Source: Oscheius dolichura
Lineage: Eukaryota > Nematoda > Chromadorea > Rhabditida > Rhabditidae
DNA length: 64,000 nucleotides
Direction: 5' to 3'
Assembly: GCA_932521035.1 (NCBI GenBank)
Contig: OW051497.1
Coordinates: forward strand, 10,106,001 to 10,170,000
Positions 24,556-36,994 of this stretch are shown one piece after another (the stretch's first letter is position 1; every line of letters begins with the position of its first letter). Under the pieces are notes generated by a model, which saw only the letters and a program-made list of their open reading frames with translations, ran no database searches and had not been told where the DNA came from. The position numbers and the translations under genes are program-made.

Positions 24556-27500
24556 ATGAAAAAATCTTCAACAACGCATAATAATTTAGAAATACGATCC
24601 CCCGGTTTTCCCAGGTAAGGTTTATTGTTTACTTTGTGGGCATTTCAACCCGCTTTTCGTTCAATAAGAGGTTTCCATTTACAGAGAGTGTGATTATTGC
24701 TTTCCCCGATTAGAATTCTATGATGCTTCGGAGCTCTGTCGTCATTTGAGGACTATTCATTCGTCTAAAGAAGGCGGATCCTATATCTGCAGGTACAATT
24801 TTGCTCGCCATTTATTTTCATCTGGAACTTGTTCAGGTACGGAGAGAATAACGTGTGCCAGGCATTGCCGCCGGAAGGAGTGTCAGACGTAGACTATGAG
24901 GCTCACCTACGACGGTATCATTGCATGGGTTAGTATTTCAATCTATTTTCTTCCGTTGTTATTTACTGGAGTTGCTTACCGTTGCAGTAGATGCATTACA
25001 ATAACGAAACACCTTGAACTACTGATACAGTTGCTTTATAAAAGAAAATGTCAAAGAAATGCAAGCAATTCTACGGATCTTGAGGATCGTGGCATATATC
25101 TTTAAATAATGATGAAACTCTAATTTCAGGTATCTCCTTGGAATCTGCTTCCCCGATGCCTGTTGACGACCCGAAGAAGTTTTCAATAAACAGGTAGGCT
25201 CCTTTTAAAGTTATACTTTATTTTCTCTGTAAGTGAACTGAAGGGTGATCACAACCGGAAAGTACTCGTGAGGGCTTGATTCAATTTGGGGGGGGGGGGG
25301 GGGGGGGGGGACTTGAGGATCTAGTTTGTACTGGCAGAAATGTTTTAGTCGACTTGAATTTTGGTTGGCACAGGATTAGGGTTGTAGTTGGCGGCTCCAA
25401 TATTGGACATCTGAATTGGCTAAATATTTTCAATTAGTTTAATTTCACAGGATTAGGTTGTTAGTAAATAGTTTTGCCATAGCTGTTAGAGCGTAGAAGC
25501 CATGCTTACTCTGATGTCCTTTCCCTCTCGAACTGGCTGAGGGGACTGATTACCACCAAATAGTCCTTCAAACGGATTAGCAGCAATGGAAATCTTTTGA
25601 CTAGCAATACTGACTTCATTCGAAGTTGCGGAAGACTGAAATGGATGGAGGATAGGATAGGGTGAGAGAAAGAAAGAAACCCAAAGTTAAACACGTGAAA
25701 ATACCGCACGAACCCATTCACACTAAAGGAATACTTACTCTACTGTCCTTTCTTCCTTTATTCAAGACTTTCTCCTTAATAACCTTCTTGCTGACGTAGG
25801 AATAGAGATAGGTAGCTCCCTAGAAATTTTAGCATTCCCTAGTCGCTATATTTTCGTCTTACCTGGATCAAGGAGAGGATGGACAATCCCAGCCACATAC
25901 CGATCGAACCTCCAAGGGCGGCAATGAAGCTGGGGACGGAATATTTCCATTCTTGCTCCATGGTGAGATATTCGAAGCTTCCCCAGCCCAAGTTAATCAG
26001 GGTCAAATCGGGACGGACCATTCTTCCTTGCAACTCGTGCTTCAGCTCGTAGCGGATCTGCTTGCAATCGCGGTAACACCCCTTGGCACATTCACTGTCA
26101 GAGTAGTTACCCTTTTGGACACTAAAGTTCCGAATTAGTCAACAAATTCTTCTAACTCACTCCACGACGCATTTGGTGTAATCACAAGGGGGGTACTTAT
26201 CAAGGTCGTCCTTCGCCAAATAGCCGAGGGAGTGGGCAGTGCAGTTGCACATATTCTGTTAATTTACGGATTATCCCTGGGACTAGTTGATCACTTACCC
26301 TGATCATTGTCATTCTGCATCGTGAACGGCAATCGAATTCCGTGTCTTCGCCGTCTTCCACATCACGACAAGCTGTTCCTTCGTCGTCGTTCTCCAACAT
26401 GGAGTAGAAGGCGCGGACTTCGACGGTCACCTCGTGTCTTTGACCAGCACAGAGCTGAAGAGGAAGAGATTAGAGCAGCGATATTCAAGATACCTCGAAG
26501 GTGAAACCGTCCCTGGCTCTTCCTTTTCCTTCCATGAATCTGTTCAACGAGGATGGCCTTCCGTGCACATCAACGCTCATACATTCCAAGTTCTCTCCAT
26601 TCAGGTTTTCAGTGTTGTGAGAGAGAAGCATAGTGAAGAAGTTACCCTTAAATGAAGGTCGTATTTCATTGGCACGTGCCGTTGATTACCTGATCGTTGA
26701 TTGTGTGGAAGTTGTCCTCGTCGAACCACGGTTGGAAACAGATCTGCATCTGGGAGATCCAGGAAACCCTCAGCCGGGTCTTGATAACCAAATCTTCGTC
26801 GAAGGTCGTTCTTTGGAAACGTTGCATAGACCGCCGAAGAACTTCCATTCCAGCCTTCTGGGTGAATTCCTCGAAAGTGACTCCTCGTGACTTCAGAATG
26901 TCATGCCACTTCTGAAACGGTCGACGGTATCACACCCGTAAAACTTTTTGCACTTTGAAAGTTTTTCTCTTTCCTGCCAACCGCGGGGAGAGGCGGAAGA
27001 GATTGATGGTTCTGGCCGACCCATGAGCCGTCGTTTCTCTCTCGAGACTGTTGTACGTCGCTATCATATCATAGGCTTCCATCACAAGGCGGAAGTCCCA
27101 AGGTTTTGACATGAAGTCATCATGGACCGTCATATTTGAGAGGGCGTCCTTAAAAGGAACGGTTACAATGGTCGAGCATAATTACATCGACAATCATGTC
27201 CCACTCATCGACAGGGGCACTCTCGTTCAGTTTAAAATGAGACCATGCTTGTTTTTTGGACATGCAGAAGGTCACGTTTGGCATGGTCATCGAGTCGTTG
27301 AAGACGATATTCATATTGGAGGTTTTTGGCTCTCCAGCATATTCAAGGAACTGTAAGGAGCTGTAAGCGAGGGGAAGGGAGGGGACTTACCAAATCAGCA
27401 ACGTCTTTTATCGTGAGAATGGCTAAGAAGGCGACAATGAAGATGAAGGCCCACTTCCTTGCTCGTTTACCAAAAATGGCATCTCTGCAGGATGTCGGCC

Positions 27501-30500
27501 CGCTGCCATTGGCTTGACCGTTTTGCTGCCCAACGTCTGAGACCTTGGCCATGCTGAAAACTTCCGAATTCTACTACTTGAAGCGGAGGTCAAGGCGGTT
27601 AAAACGTTTAAGAGGGGACTGTAGACGTCAGCTCTCTTAAATGGTAGTGCCGATCAAGTGGGCAAGGGTAGGGGGAGACTCTTCTCTGACGCAGGATGTG
27701 CTGAGGAAAGGCAGTAAGACCCGGTGGGCCGCGCAAGGTCGACCCGGAGCAATGAACCGTCCCTGGGCAGGAGAGGGAGAGAGCCACGGTCAACGCCGAC
27801 GACAAGAAATGGCATTCTCGGACCGCAATGGGACTGAGATTCGAGAAAACCTGTTCGGCACCGGCAAACACTTTACAAAACTACTGTTTTTATCAGTGCG
27901 ACCACAATTGGTCGAAGACAAGTAGATGTGTCAATTAGTTGGAATCGATCATTGGAGTACTTTTCCTCTTAACAAAAGTATGTGTCCGATGAGATATGAC
28001 AAGAAGGAGGAAATGATGATTTACCAGTAAAATTGACGAAAACGACGGTCGCCCTTAACCTTGACAATCGCGCCTCTTTTAAAGTAATTGGGGTCGTTTA
28101 AAGAATCACAGATGGAGATTAATGAAATATTTCTATGATAATTTATTTCAGCTATACTCAAAATCTATCTGCCGTTCTGGTAGGACCTAATAATAAGCAG
28201 AGTGATATAGCGACGTTCTTCACTAGGCATTGGGGAGAGACCTACGTGCCTCCGTCAAGTATACCACCCTCTTTTTCTGTACCAAGAGCCGATACCAAAG
28301 CTGTACAAGATTATGTCAAGACCACAGCAAAGGTTTGTTTTTATTTTCCCAAGTAGGCAGGCAGAGAGGGTCATACAGTATGGAGGCCCCCTTATTTTGC
28401 AGACATCTACCGTAATATGGAATTTCCAGCCAGGGAACGAAAGGAAAGACCATTCTCACTACTTTTACAATTACCATTGATGTTTTTTCCAGGAGTACAA
28501 GAAGTACAAAGCCTCCAAAAAGATCTCCACCCGAATGCCTAGTTCAAATTTCACGGGTATGAAATCAGATGCCAATGATCTTCCATCGGTGGGTTCTTTG
28601 TCCTTTTCTTAACTTCCTTACATCCGTCTCAACGAAAGTTAGGAAAAAAAGTAAACCGCCAAAAGTTTATTGGCTGTTCTTGATGAACATTACAGCGCGT
28701 CCTAAAGTGGAAGAAGGAAGTGATTGTGCGTGTGGACGGTACAATTTCCCCCGAGATAGAAATAGGAATCAGAGGGTTCAGTACTACTGTAAAGTGATCC
28801 CTGTCTAACTATCCACCCTTCCCTTTTTGTTTCTTTTTTATTGTTAATTCTGGCAACACTTTCAACGATCATACAACTCTCGGAATGACCTACCCTTGTG
28901 AGTCGTGACGTCCGAGACATTAATTTCTTGTTCTATTTCGGAAATACACACACCCAAACACTCACCTACTACCTGTCCCCAATTTTTCTCTAATGGGCTG
29001 CATTTTAGTAGGAAGTAGACACTCTTACTCACCTGTGATCATTATCATCAAAAATAAGTTGCCATGCCAGAGTTAAAAGGCTCATGGTCTAGCCTAGAGA
29101 GACAGCTGAATAGTAGTGGAAACGGGGGACCACCGAGTGTTCTGCTTGAGGCGTCTGTTGTTGTGATACTTTTCTGTGCTGTGAGGGTGTAGCCTGTTGA
29201 TCCGCCAGCCATTCCTCACAAAAGAGAGAAAAAGCCGCCTGTTAAACATGACCACGAGGTAAATTATATGTCTGGACAGAGCCTGGAAAAGTATCCCTGA
29301 ACATCTATTCTTTTGATTTGCCGATTAGAACAAGGGTTCGCTCATTTTTTCGAATTCTTCGGTTGAGTCGGAGTAGACGGGTCCTGTTCCTGATCGAATT
29401 AATGTCGGCAGTCAAAATACTGTAATACTTGCGGTGGAATTCAACTTGGACAAATTTCGGGGAAGAATTTCACAAGTTTCAGGTCTTCGTCGATCCCAGC
29501 TTTCTACTCTCTCATGGGCCGACGTTTAGGACAATTTTTATTGTTCCCGAGCATGGGTCAGACGATCCTTTAAGACTGAAAAATGATAAGAACCCTTTCA
29601 CGGGAGATACTGACGGCCCTCCTATTGCTGGAGAGAATCTTCCGGTATCAACCCTTTCATACTTTTATGGGATGTTTTAGAGTGGTTCCTTTCGTGACTA
29701 CGAAGAGCTCCACCAACATTTGGAATCCCTTCACGATGTGGTGGACAATCGCCTGGCTGCCAGACTCGTGAACAAGTCCGATTCTTTCTGGAAGATCGTT
29801 CATAGTTATAACGGCCTCAACGATGATTTAGCAGCTGCCATGAATGATGTAAAGGATGTCAGGTAACTCGTTTCAGGTGTGAGATCTAGTGTAATCTGTT
29901 TTCAGAAACAATCTTACTGCTGTTTCCGAGCTAATTGTGCAGCAAACAAAAAAGATCATAAAGTTAAACGAGCTCAGGGAAAAAAAGCAGCGGCTACTCT
30001 CCAAACTACACGATATATCTTGCTTACGAGATGTTCAGGCTACGGTGCAGATGTTACTGAATCAGAATGATTATCCTAAAGTGATAGATTGTATAGAGAC
30101 GAGTCAAGAGGTCTTGGAATCTGAACTCGGTGGGGTCAGCTGCTTCAGGTGGGCTTTTCCCTACCTTCTTTACTATTGTATTTTCAGACATTTGGGTATG
30201 CAACTGGATGAACTATACGGAGTGGTCGGAAAAATGATGAATGAGGAGTTTGCCCAGTTGATACAAAGAGAATTTGCATATCGGGGAGAGAGCGCAGATG
30301 GCGTCCTCCAGTTCGAAGGAGAACTGTCATCCATCCTCCTTGGTCTCATGAAGATGAAGAAGTTCTCATTTATGCACGTCATCCGCTCGGAAATAACCGA
30401 GTCTGTAAAAGGAATCCTCCGCCAAGTGCTGAAGCAGCGAATAATCGAAAGTGGTCTAGACATGACAAGATTTGATCCCAGCTTGAACAACTTGGCCGAG

Positions 30501-32360
30501 CCCCTCCGCGCTCTTAGTACAAAGGACTGGCTCAAAACATTAACAGCGGTGTCAAATGCTCTGCTTAGTTTTTGTACTAGGCTTCAGGTAGAATTACTTG
30601 TTTACTAAAGTTTAATGACCATGTGTTTTAGTCGTTTCAAGACCTTCTTGCCCAATGGGCTGATCATATAGCTTCTAGTTACTGCAGTGAGGCGGCTGCT
30701 ACGGGCAGAGAAGCGGCCTCCATTTGTCAGCCAACAAGAGGCAGGTTGTCCAGTGACTCCGACCAGAGTGACGAAATGGTTAGCTAGTGGAAGACCGCAG
30801 ACTTTTTTATGTTGTAGGATTCGGCGGAGGTTACACTGGATTTCAAACAGCAATTAACACCATCTTCCGATCCTTCGGCTTTAATAGCCGTCGAGGTTAG
30901 ATCGCAGTTCCATCTGATCAAGTAAAATATGGATATTTCATTATTCAACAATTTTTTCCAGGGTAGTTGCTGTTATTGCTGAGTATGGTCACTTTGTTGC
31001 CCAGCAGAGGTTATGCCGTCTTCTGGTAGCCAGAGCAAAAGAGCCCTCCACTGACAACGTTTCCCCAGAAGAGATTGTCGAATGTCGAATGATCCTCAAA
31101 AACTATCTAGACAAAGGAGCCGGTAAAGGGTGGAATAGAAACATGGTAGAGACTTCGGACCCTTGTTTACTATTGTTGTTTTTCAGCCAATTGCCTCGTC
31201 ACCTCTTTCCACTTGTATACAGAAAGTATCTGTCGAATTCCTCAATCGGTTCCATCAAATAAGAAGAACGAAAATGGGAGAAGCTCTAGACGTGGAATTG
31301 TGGAAGGCAGCAGGTGTGCCAGCAAACATCCAGGCAATGGCGGATCAATGCATAGAAACTGTAAGTTACCAGCTGTAAAATTCATTGTTTTCTTCTTTTA
31401 GAAGAAGTTGAGAAAGGTAGAAGGGGCAGTTGGATTAGATAAGCAAAGTTTGCATATCGACGGGGACGAATTTATCGTGGTTGGATCGTCTCTAACATTC
31501 TTAGAAATCCTTGCTGAATATTGTACCTGCTTGGACATACTACCATCATTTACAGCCGATCTTTTGTCTAGAATTATTGAGCTGCTCAAAGCCTTTAACA
31601 GGTATACATTTTCTTATCTCTTTAATTTACAAGTTATATTTAGTCGATGTTGCCAACTAATCCTCGGAGCTGGTGCTCTGCAGCTGGTAGGATTGAAGAC
31701 CATTTCCGTGAAGAATCTAGCCCTTGCTTCCCGTTCCCTGCAGATGGTCGTCTGCTTCATACCGATTATCAGTGCCGAAGTAGATGCCCACTTGAGGGAG
31801 GACCAGAAACATCTAATGAGGCATTTCAAGCAGGTATGGGTCACATCCTTTCCGTTTGTAGAGAGACATTTCTTTAGGTGTTTTCGGACTATTCGGACCA
31901 TACGAATGAGATAACATCCAAACTCGTAGCAGTCATTGACCACCACACTGTTACCTGTCTTTCCTCTGTAAGTATTCTATTACTCCCTTTGATTCATTGA
32001 GTATTTCTAGTGGGAACTAAAGGGGTCGATACCATCGCCTTCTTTCCAACAAATTTGCCGCCAAATGCAGAAGTTCCACAACGGTTTAATAGGAATTATA
32101 CCTCCCATCCAAATAAAACAGCTCTTTGAAACGGTTCATGCAAATTTCAAAGTTCATATCAAACAACAGTTGGCAAAGATAGGGATAACACCTCATGATT
32201 CTCTCACGTATGGGTCAGTTTATCCCTTTAGTCGGTTATAAAGTCTAGTTTTAGGTTAGTGTGTCTTGACTACGATTATTATGTACAAAGTTTAAAAAGC
32301 ATGGAAAGTTGTCAAGATCTTCAAATGGAGACGCTCAATGAAGTCATGTACGGTCGTTAG
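24556..32360 (+). CDS. vps-54: VPS54, GARP tethering complex subunit
   Basis: GARP subunit that tethers endosome-derived vesicles at the trans-Golgi network. Exons 1-5 are 24556-24614, 24685-24792, 24837-24928, 25130-25193 and 28152-28332; their phases chain without a break (NSYTQNLSAV across the 2958-base fourth intron). After the N-terminus come GRHW-type FFTRHWGETYVPPSSIPPSF; VFVDPSFLLSHGPTFRTIF; then the coiled-coil core with LRDVQATVQMLL, CIETSQEVLESELGGVSCFR and HLGMQLDELYG. The C-terminal domain has FIVVGSSLTFLEILAEYC, CCQLILGAGALQLVGLK, ISVKNLALASRSLQ and HLMRHFKQVF. It ends at TAG 32358-32360. Residues about 20-85 hold two zinc-finger-like CxxC/Cx6C...HxxxxH units absent from the human protein as I remember it. 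A further long intron is 28589-29192. A DEG/ENaC gene sits antisense inside intron 4. Confidence 0.92.
25217..25222 (-). terminator. poly(A) signal of the DEG/ENaC gene
   Basis: AATAAA on the minus strand, 123 bases beyond the channel stop codon and only 24 bases from VPS54 exon 4, so the nested transcript fits tightly in the host intron. Confidence 0.5.
25288..25310. repeat. 23-base G homopolymer
   Basis: An uninterrupted run of 23 G on the plus strand (C on the transcript of the channel gene), lying between that gene's stop codon and its poly(A) signal, inside VPS54 intron 4. Long G tracts can fold as G-quadruplexes and are unstable. The exact length may also be an assembly artefact. Confidence 0.9.
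25345..27552 (-). CDS. DEG/ENaC-family sodium channel subunit
   Basis: Amiloride-sensitive-type cation channel subunit with two membrane helices and a large extracellular domain. Start MAKVSDVGQQNGQANG; a gttttcag acceptor-like motif ends one base before the ATG. TM1 is WAFIFIVAFLAILTIK (residues about 35-50). The TMPNVTFC motif follows, as typical after TM1. The extracellular domain has the Cys-rich region CRSRCRMTMIRNMCNC, PPCDYTKC and SECAKGCYRDCKQ. Before and in TM2 is FIAALGGSIGMWLGLSILSL, which contains the GxS selectivity filter (GLS). The cytoplasmic tail spans three more exons and ends NPVPTKIQVD at a stop at 25345-25347. About ten exons, with no disruption. The gating stimulus (proton, peptide, touch) cannot be read from sequence. 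The whole gene lies antisense in VPS54 intron 4. Confidence 0.92.
27553..28151. other. remaining VPS54 intron, likely channel promoter
   Basis: The 600 bases between the channel start codon (minus strand) and VPS54 exon 5. Overlapping open frames on both strands (27608-27925) share no family features. The 5' region of the nested channel gene should lie here. Confidence 0.45.
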
Positions 32361-32815
32361 AAATATCGGGTATTGTAAAGAGTTGTCGTGTGCTGCCTAG
32401 TCTTGTTCCAGGGTTGAGATTGCCTAATATTAACACCTCTTTGTTAGTCTGTGATATTATTATTGGTTGTTTTTTTCCCTATTTTTTTTGTGATCGCCCC
32501 AGTGAAACGCGAGTTTACTTTCACTTTCGTCTCTCAAAATGTCATAGAGATAAATTAAAACTTTTATTCTGAGTTTTATACTGTCTTCGGAGAAGAACCA
32601 GAGAGGTATCATGGATTAGAATCCTCCGTGCCTTTGCTGTTTTAAAATATCAAAAGACGACAATGGATGCGTCTACTTCCTCTTCTGAACTGCCGAACGT
32701 TTCGTCACCAACGGAAGTATTCGTTTTTGTCCTTTCGTTGCGCTATTATCTGTGTGTGTATGAAATAGGTGATCTTAGGTGGCATGACAAAAAAGAAGTT
32801 TGTAATGCCGACAAT
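32361..32815. other. convergent 3' region of VPS54 and the transporter
   Basis: T-rich sequence with a minus-strand AATAAA at 32573-32578 that could serve the transporter. A plus-strand 74-codon frame starting at 32663 has no support and runs into the transporter's last exon. Confidence 0.5.
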
Positions 32816-34779
32816 TTATGCTTCCACTATACTTTGCTTCCTAGACAATATGTTCTTCTGCTTTTTATCTGGAATTCTGTTCTGTAGACTTGATCCTTTT
32901 GTTTCTGGAAGCATGGTTTGGAAGAGAATCCAGTCGATGCAACAGAGGACGCACATGACCGTATAAGGAAGCGTCGGTGTAATTTCGGCCTGAAATTGTC
33001 AACAAATTAGTCTTGAATCAAGAGATCGAGACCAGGTAGAATAGCTGAGGAGTGAAAATGACTGCAATACGGCTACTGACGGACAACGCAGAGGCAATCA
33101 CATTCCTCACAGATGTTGGGAACAGTTCTGTAGTCATTATAAACTTTGCCAGGTACAGTTGGCTCGTCATGGCGGTCACTCCGATAGTAAGATATCGAGC
33201 CAACCAGCCCCACTCTGCTGTCAGATCTATAACAACATTAACAACACCAGTTTCTATACTTACTGCTCTGATAGATAACAATGATAATAGCCAATGAGGG
33301 TACGGTATAAGCCATAGCAGTACTGTTAATCATCTTCCTACCGAACCAGTCAAAAACGTAATCAGCTAGTCCGGCACTGATATTCATAAACCATCGAAGG
33401 ATTCCAAAGATAACGTTGTTCCAATAGAGTGATCCGGATAGTTTCTCCATGTTGAATAGAAGACCATAATTGAGAATGGATACAACAATGCTGGAAAATG
33501 TTCATGAATGGCAGGAAGAAAAACTCACATTCCAAAGCAAAGAGTGGCGGTGTACCGAAGATACTTTGAAGACTTCACCAGGCGAACTAGCTGATGGGAT
33601 CCTTGATCCTTCATTCTCTCTTCATGTACCTGCAAAACCTGAGAAAGGAACCGACAATCCTTACCTGCTTTTCATATTCTAGCATATTCTCCAGGTGTTT
33701 ATGCTCTTCTGGATCTTTTACTTTATCAATCCTGTTGATTCTTTGTAGACTCCGCCTGGCTCCTTCAATATCTCCCACGCTTACCTTCCATCTGGGGCTC
33801 TCTTCCAGTGTTCTGAATAGTAAGGTTTTCTGGGAAAAGATAAAAGCATACAATAATCCAAGAGCTGAGGCTAAAGTAACTCCAGAAATGAAATATGATA
33901 GAGTGCGCCAATCATGACAGAGATATGCAATAAAGGGGAAGATAATAAAGTTTGGCGACCAAGTGACAACCGTGTTGATCCAGACTCTATGCTTCTTTGG
34001 AATATTCTCCATTAGGAAGACACCCTGCACTCTAAAAAAACTACAATAACTTTATTAAAAAGAAAAATTACGCAGTCATTGCCCCGGTGAACAATCCCAC
34101 ACAAAAACGCGATATCGTGAACCAGAATAAATTACTAGTCTTGGCTACCCAGAGCGAAAAAATGGCGATGCCCAGTAATGCTATCAAAAGTATCTAAATT
34201 AAATTGAATAAAACATAAAATAAAATAAGGCTTACTTTCTTTCTGCCGTACATATCACTAGCACATCCAGCAAAAAGTGCTCCAAAGAGAACGCCAGCCA
34301 TTTGCCAAGAGATACTTGTTTTGACCTGTTTTACATCACTACAGAGGAGGTCAAACTGATTCCAGCTAATAAAATATTAGTTAAAAGGAATACCTCTACG
34401 TTAACTGAATAAAACTGAACATCCATTTCCCGATTCTGCCCGGGAACTTCTTTCCTTAGTTTGTCATATAGGTGGCACCCTTGCAAATCACTAGACAGTG
34501 TAGTATTACCGTATGAAATAAGTCTGGGAGCATTTCCTAAGAACGATTTTTCAAATAAATGAGATCGTCTACCTGCATATATCATGTAAATCATATTAGC
34601 CAAGGAAGCTAGGGTCATCAACTCGGCTACTAATAAAACTAGCCCACAATATCTTCCAAGCCTCATGAAATCATCTATCGTTCGTATCTAGGATGAACAT
34701 CTGCCAACGGGGTAAATAAACCTACCCTGTCCGGATTGCCAGCATCTGCCAACCTCTTACGGTCCTCTTCGTTTATCAT
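32816..34779 (-). CDS. SLC22-like organic ion transporter (MFS)
   Basis: Twelve-helix major-facilitator transporter, organic cation/anion type, plasma membrane. Starts MINEEDRKRLADAGNPDR, with a tttcag acceptor-like motif four bases upstream. TM1 LVLLVAELMTLASLANMIYMIY is followed by a large loop with glycosylatable NTT and, across a 50-base intron, WNQFDLLCSDVKQ, the SLC22 W-D-L-V-C signature. The loop after TM2 has ASDMYGRKK, matching MFS motif A. Later: MENIPKKHRVWINTVV (TM4-5), EESPRWKVSVGDIEGARRSL after TM6 (the ESPRW signature), DWFGRKMINS, TTELFPTSVRNVIASALSV, and LPETKGSS at the end of TM12. Stop at 32816-32818. The reading frame is intact over roughly 550 residues. Substrate is unknown. 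Confidence 0.88.
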
Positions 34780-35189
34780 TTTACTGAAACCGAGAAGATC
34801 TATCGATTAAATGAAAATATTTGAAAAGGAACGATTGAAAACAATCCGACGCCTAACAGGTCTTCGTATGATTAAAGACGTAAAGACGAAAAGGCGTAGT
34901 TCGTAGTGTAATTATTCATTTTTGTCTGCTTCGTGGCAAGGTAAGAGTTTGAAGCGAGGTGTGAGCTTTGTTGTTAGTAAGAAGTTGTGATTTGTGACTT
35001 GATACAGTATAGAGAGAAGCTATACGGAAAAGAATGTACTAACAGAATCCCACAACAGACATCAACAGGTTGTGTGTCGTCCTTCGTTTCTACTAGTCAT
35101 TTATCATTTGACCATCCTTCCAAAAAATAAACGATTTTAGGGAGGTTAGATGATGTAGACGATAACAAAAAGATTTTTTATTAACAAGG
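34780..35189. other. short intergenic stretch
   Basis: Non-coding; holds the 5' side of the transporter and the 3' end of the dehydrogenase (both minus strand). No other signal was recognised. Confidence 0.5.
35177..35182 (-). terminator. poly(A) signal of the DCXR-like gene
   Basis: Minus-strand AATAAA 8 bases past the stop codon, implying a very short 3'UTR. Confidence 0.45.
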
Positions 35190-36092
35190 TTATTGATGAA
35201 CGAAGCCGCCGTCTACGGTGTAGGGCATCCCGGTGGTCATTCCAGAAGCATCAGAGAGGAGGAAGAGCACAGCGTTGACAACGTCAGCTTCTTCTAAAGG
35301 TTTGATTGGTATCCTTTAAGATTTTTCCATTTCTCACCGGCGAAGTGTTTCAATGACATCTTAGAAAGCCTCCCGTCGGCCTTCTTCTTGTCTCCCCAAG
35401 CGGCTTTCCCTAATTCAGTGAGAACAACAGTAGGATTAACGCTATTAACACGGATGCCCTTTGGCCCCAATTCCATGGCAAGACACCTGGTCGTCATGTC
35501 AAGTGCGGCCTTTGTAGAGCCTAAGAAGGGATCACTCGTGGTTAATTAGGTTCTTACAATAAACAGTGTGCGCCTCAATCGGTCGACATCCTGCTTGCGA
35601 TGAAACATTGACAATTGAACCTTGAATCCCACGTGAGATCATATCTTGTGACACGATCTGCGCGATGAGAAGCGGTCCCCGATAGTTTACTGCGTACATC
35701 CTAAACCGCTTTTTTTCTCACCACAACTTGACACTTACTGGTCAACAGCTTCCATTGTGATCTCTCCCACCTTTTGAAGAACATTGATACCGGCATTGTT
35801 CACCAAGTAGTCGAAGGGAAGATGCGGCCGGAGCACTTCTTCCAATTCCTTTGCCGAAAAGGTCACATCCCCCAGAATGGGCGTCACATTAGACTTTTCC
35901 GCTGCCAGCTCGGCCAAGAGCGTTCCATCCCGAGCCAGGGCACAGACTTTTGCTCCGGCGTTCGAAAGGGCAATGCAGAGTGCTCTTCCAATTCCTGAAC
36001 ACACTCTCTGAACACATTCCATTATACGAATTACCTTTACTGGCTCCAGTAACTAGAACCTTCTTCCCAGTGAAATCGAAGCTAACGGACAT
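35190..36092 (-). CDS. DCXR: short-chain dehydrogenase, DCXR (L-xylulose reductase)-like
   Basis: Classical SDR that in the DCXR family reduces L-xylulose and alpha-dicarbonyls with NADPH. Five exons, about 245 residues. It starts [20 protein letters not shown] (TGxxxGxG cofactor motif, completed across a 39-base intron as GIGRALC). Then come DYLVNNAGI (NNAG), [11 protein letters not shown] (catalytic Ser), and the YxxxK pair as Y-CSTK across an intron, then [21 protein letters not shown]. After RLSKM a 44-base intron joins [24 protein letters not shown] and [14 protein letters not shown] 24-base intron would break frame, which decides the junction. The DCXR assignment rests on overall similarity, including [13 protein letters not shown] and SGMTTG; a related carbonyl reductase remains possible. 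Confidence 0.88.
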
Positions 36093-36994
36093 ATTGCGCA
36101 GGCTTTGTGTGTATACAGGCCTTATCAATAGGAGAACGGGTCAATCTATGAAAACAAAGGCCAACTGCAATGTATACAGGTAGCAAATCGATGAGGTCAA
36201 GTAGGGGCAATGGAGCACGGGTTGACCTATGGAATTGAGCAACGGAGCGCCGTGGCGAAAAATATTTAGTCGTAATAGGATTATGACCATTAATGCTCAA
36301 GGATTGATGGTTCATCTCTATTGTCCCTCCGGTCAGCCAGGCGCCTACTGACCGGGCCAGATGGGCCAGCCCTATTGATTTTCCGCCATGCGCACCCCTT
36401 ATTTGGACATTCATATCGAAAAACGACCTCTTCTCACCCCATCTTCCTGGCTTTTTATCTATTTGCAGGGCTCCTAATCAATTTAGGGCCTAGAAATCAA
36501 AAACATTTAATTTTACGCAATTTAGAGAGAAAAATAAAGCGAGAAGCCTTTCGGCTGGCAATACGGCCTTGTCATTTGTTGCCCTCGTTGCTAAAAATGT
36601 TGTACTGTCCGTGGTTTACAACATTCATGCGTAGCTGTCAACAGGAAGGCGTGTTTTACGTTATTCCACAGGGGAATTGCCTCAATTTCTGACATTATTG
36701 GCAATATTTTATCGTTGGCAGCAATCGCAGCGCCCTGTTCCATTACTTTCAACAATTACGGGCCGCCATCCTTTGTTCCTTTGTTTTCTCCATATTATAC
36801 ATTGATTTAAAAAGGGTAAAGTCAGCTGTGTCTACACCCAACTGGTAACTGTGGATAAAGCTCTTTCGCGGCAGTTTTCTATTTGCTTCCCCGCCTACCA
36901 CGTGTCCGACGTTCTCTCTCTCTCAATTACCCAGTAATCTTACACCCTCTCTAACGTTTCAATTCTTAAATAAGGATTCAGATGAGCTGATGGA
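36093..36994. other. divergent promoter region of DCXR and rpm-1
   Basis: Divergently oriented start codons flank 0.9 kb, so both promoters should lie here. No coding exon is supported; the 123-codon frame 36321-36692 has no domain. The sequence ends with aaggattcag, 13 bases before the rpm-1 ATG. Confidence 0.55.

Noticed and set aside
27608-27925. Overlapping opposite-strand frames upstream of the DEG/ENaC start
   Set aside because: Mutual shadows in a GC-richer promoter segment; neither joins the channel or VPS54 in frame.
32663-32887. Plus-strand frame beginning MDASTSSSELPNVSSP
   Set aside because: It runs into the antisense of the transporter's last exon and has no downstream exon in frame; probably chance.
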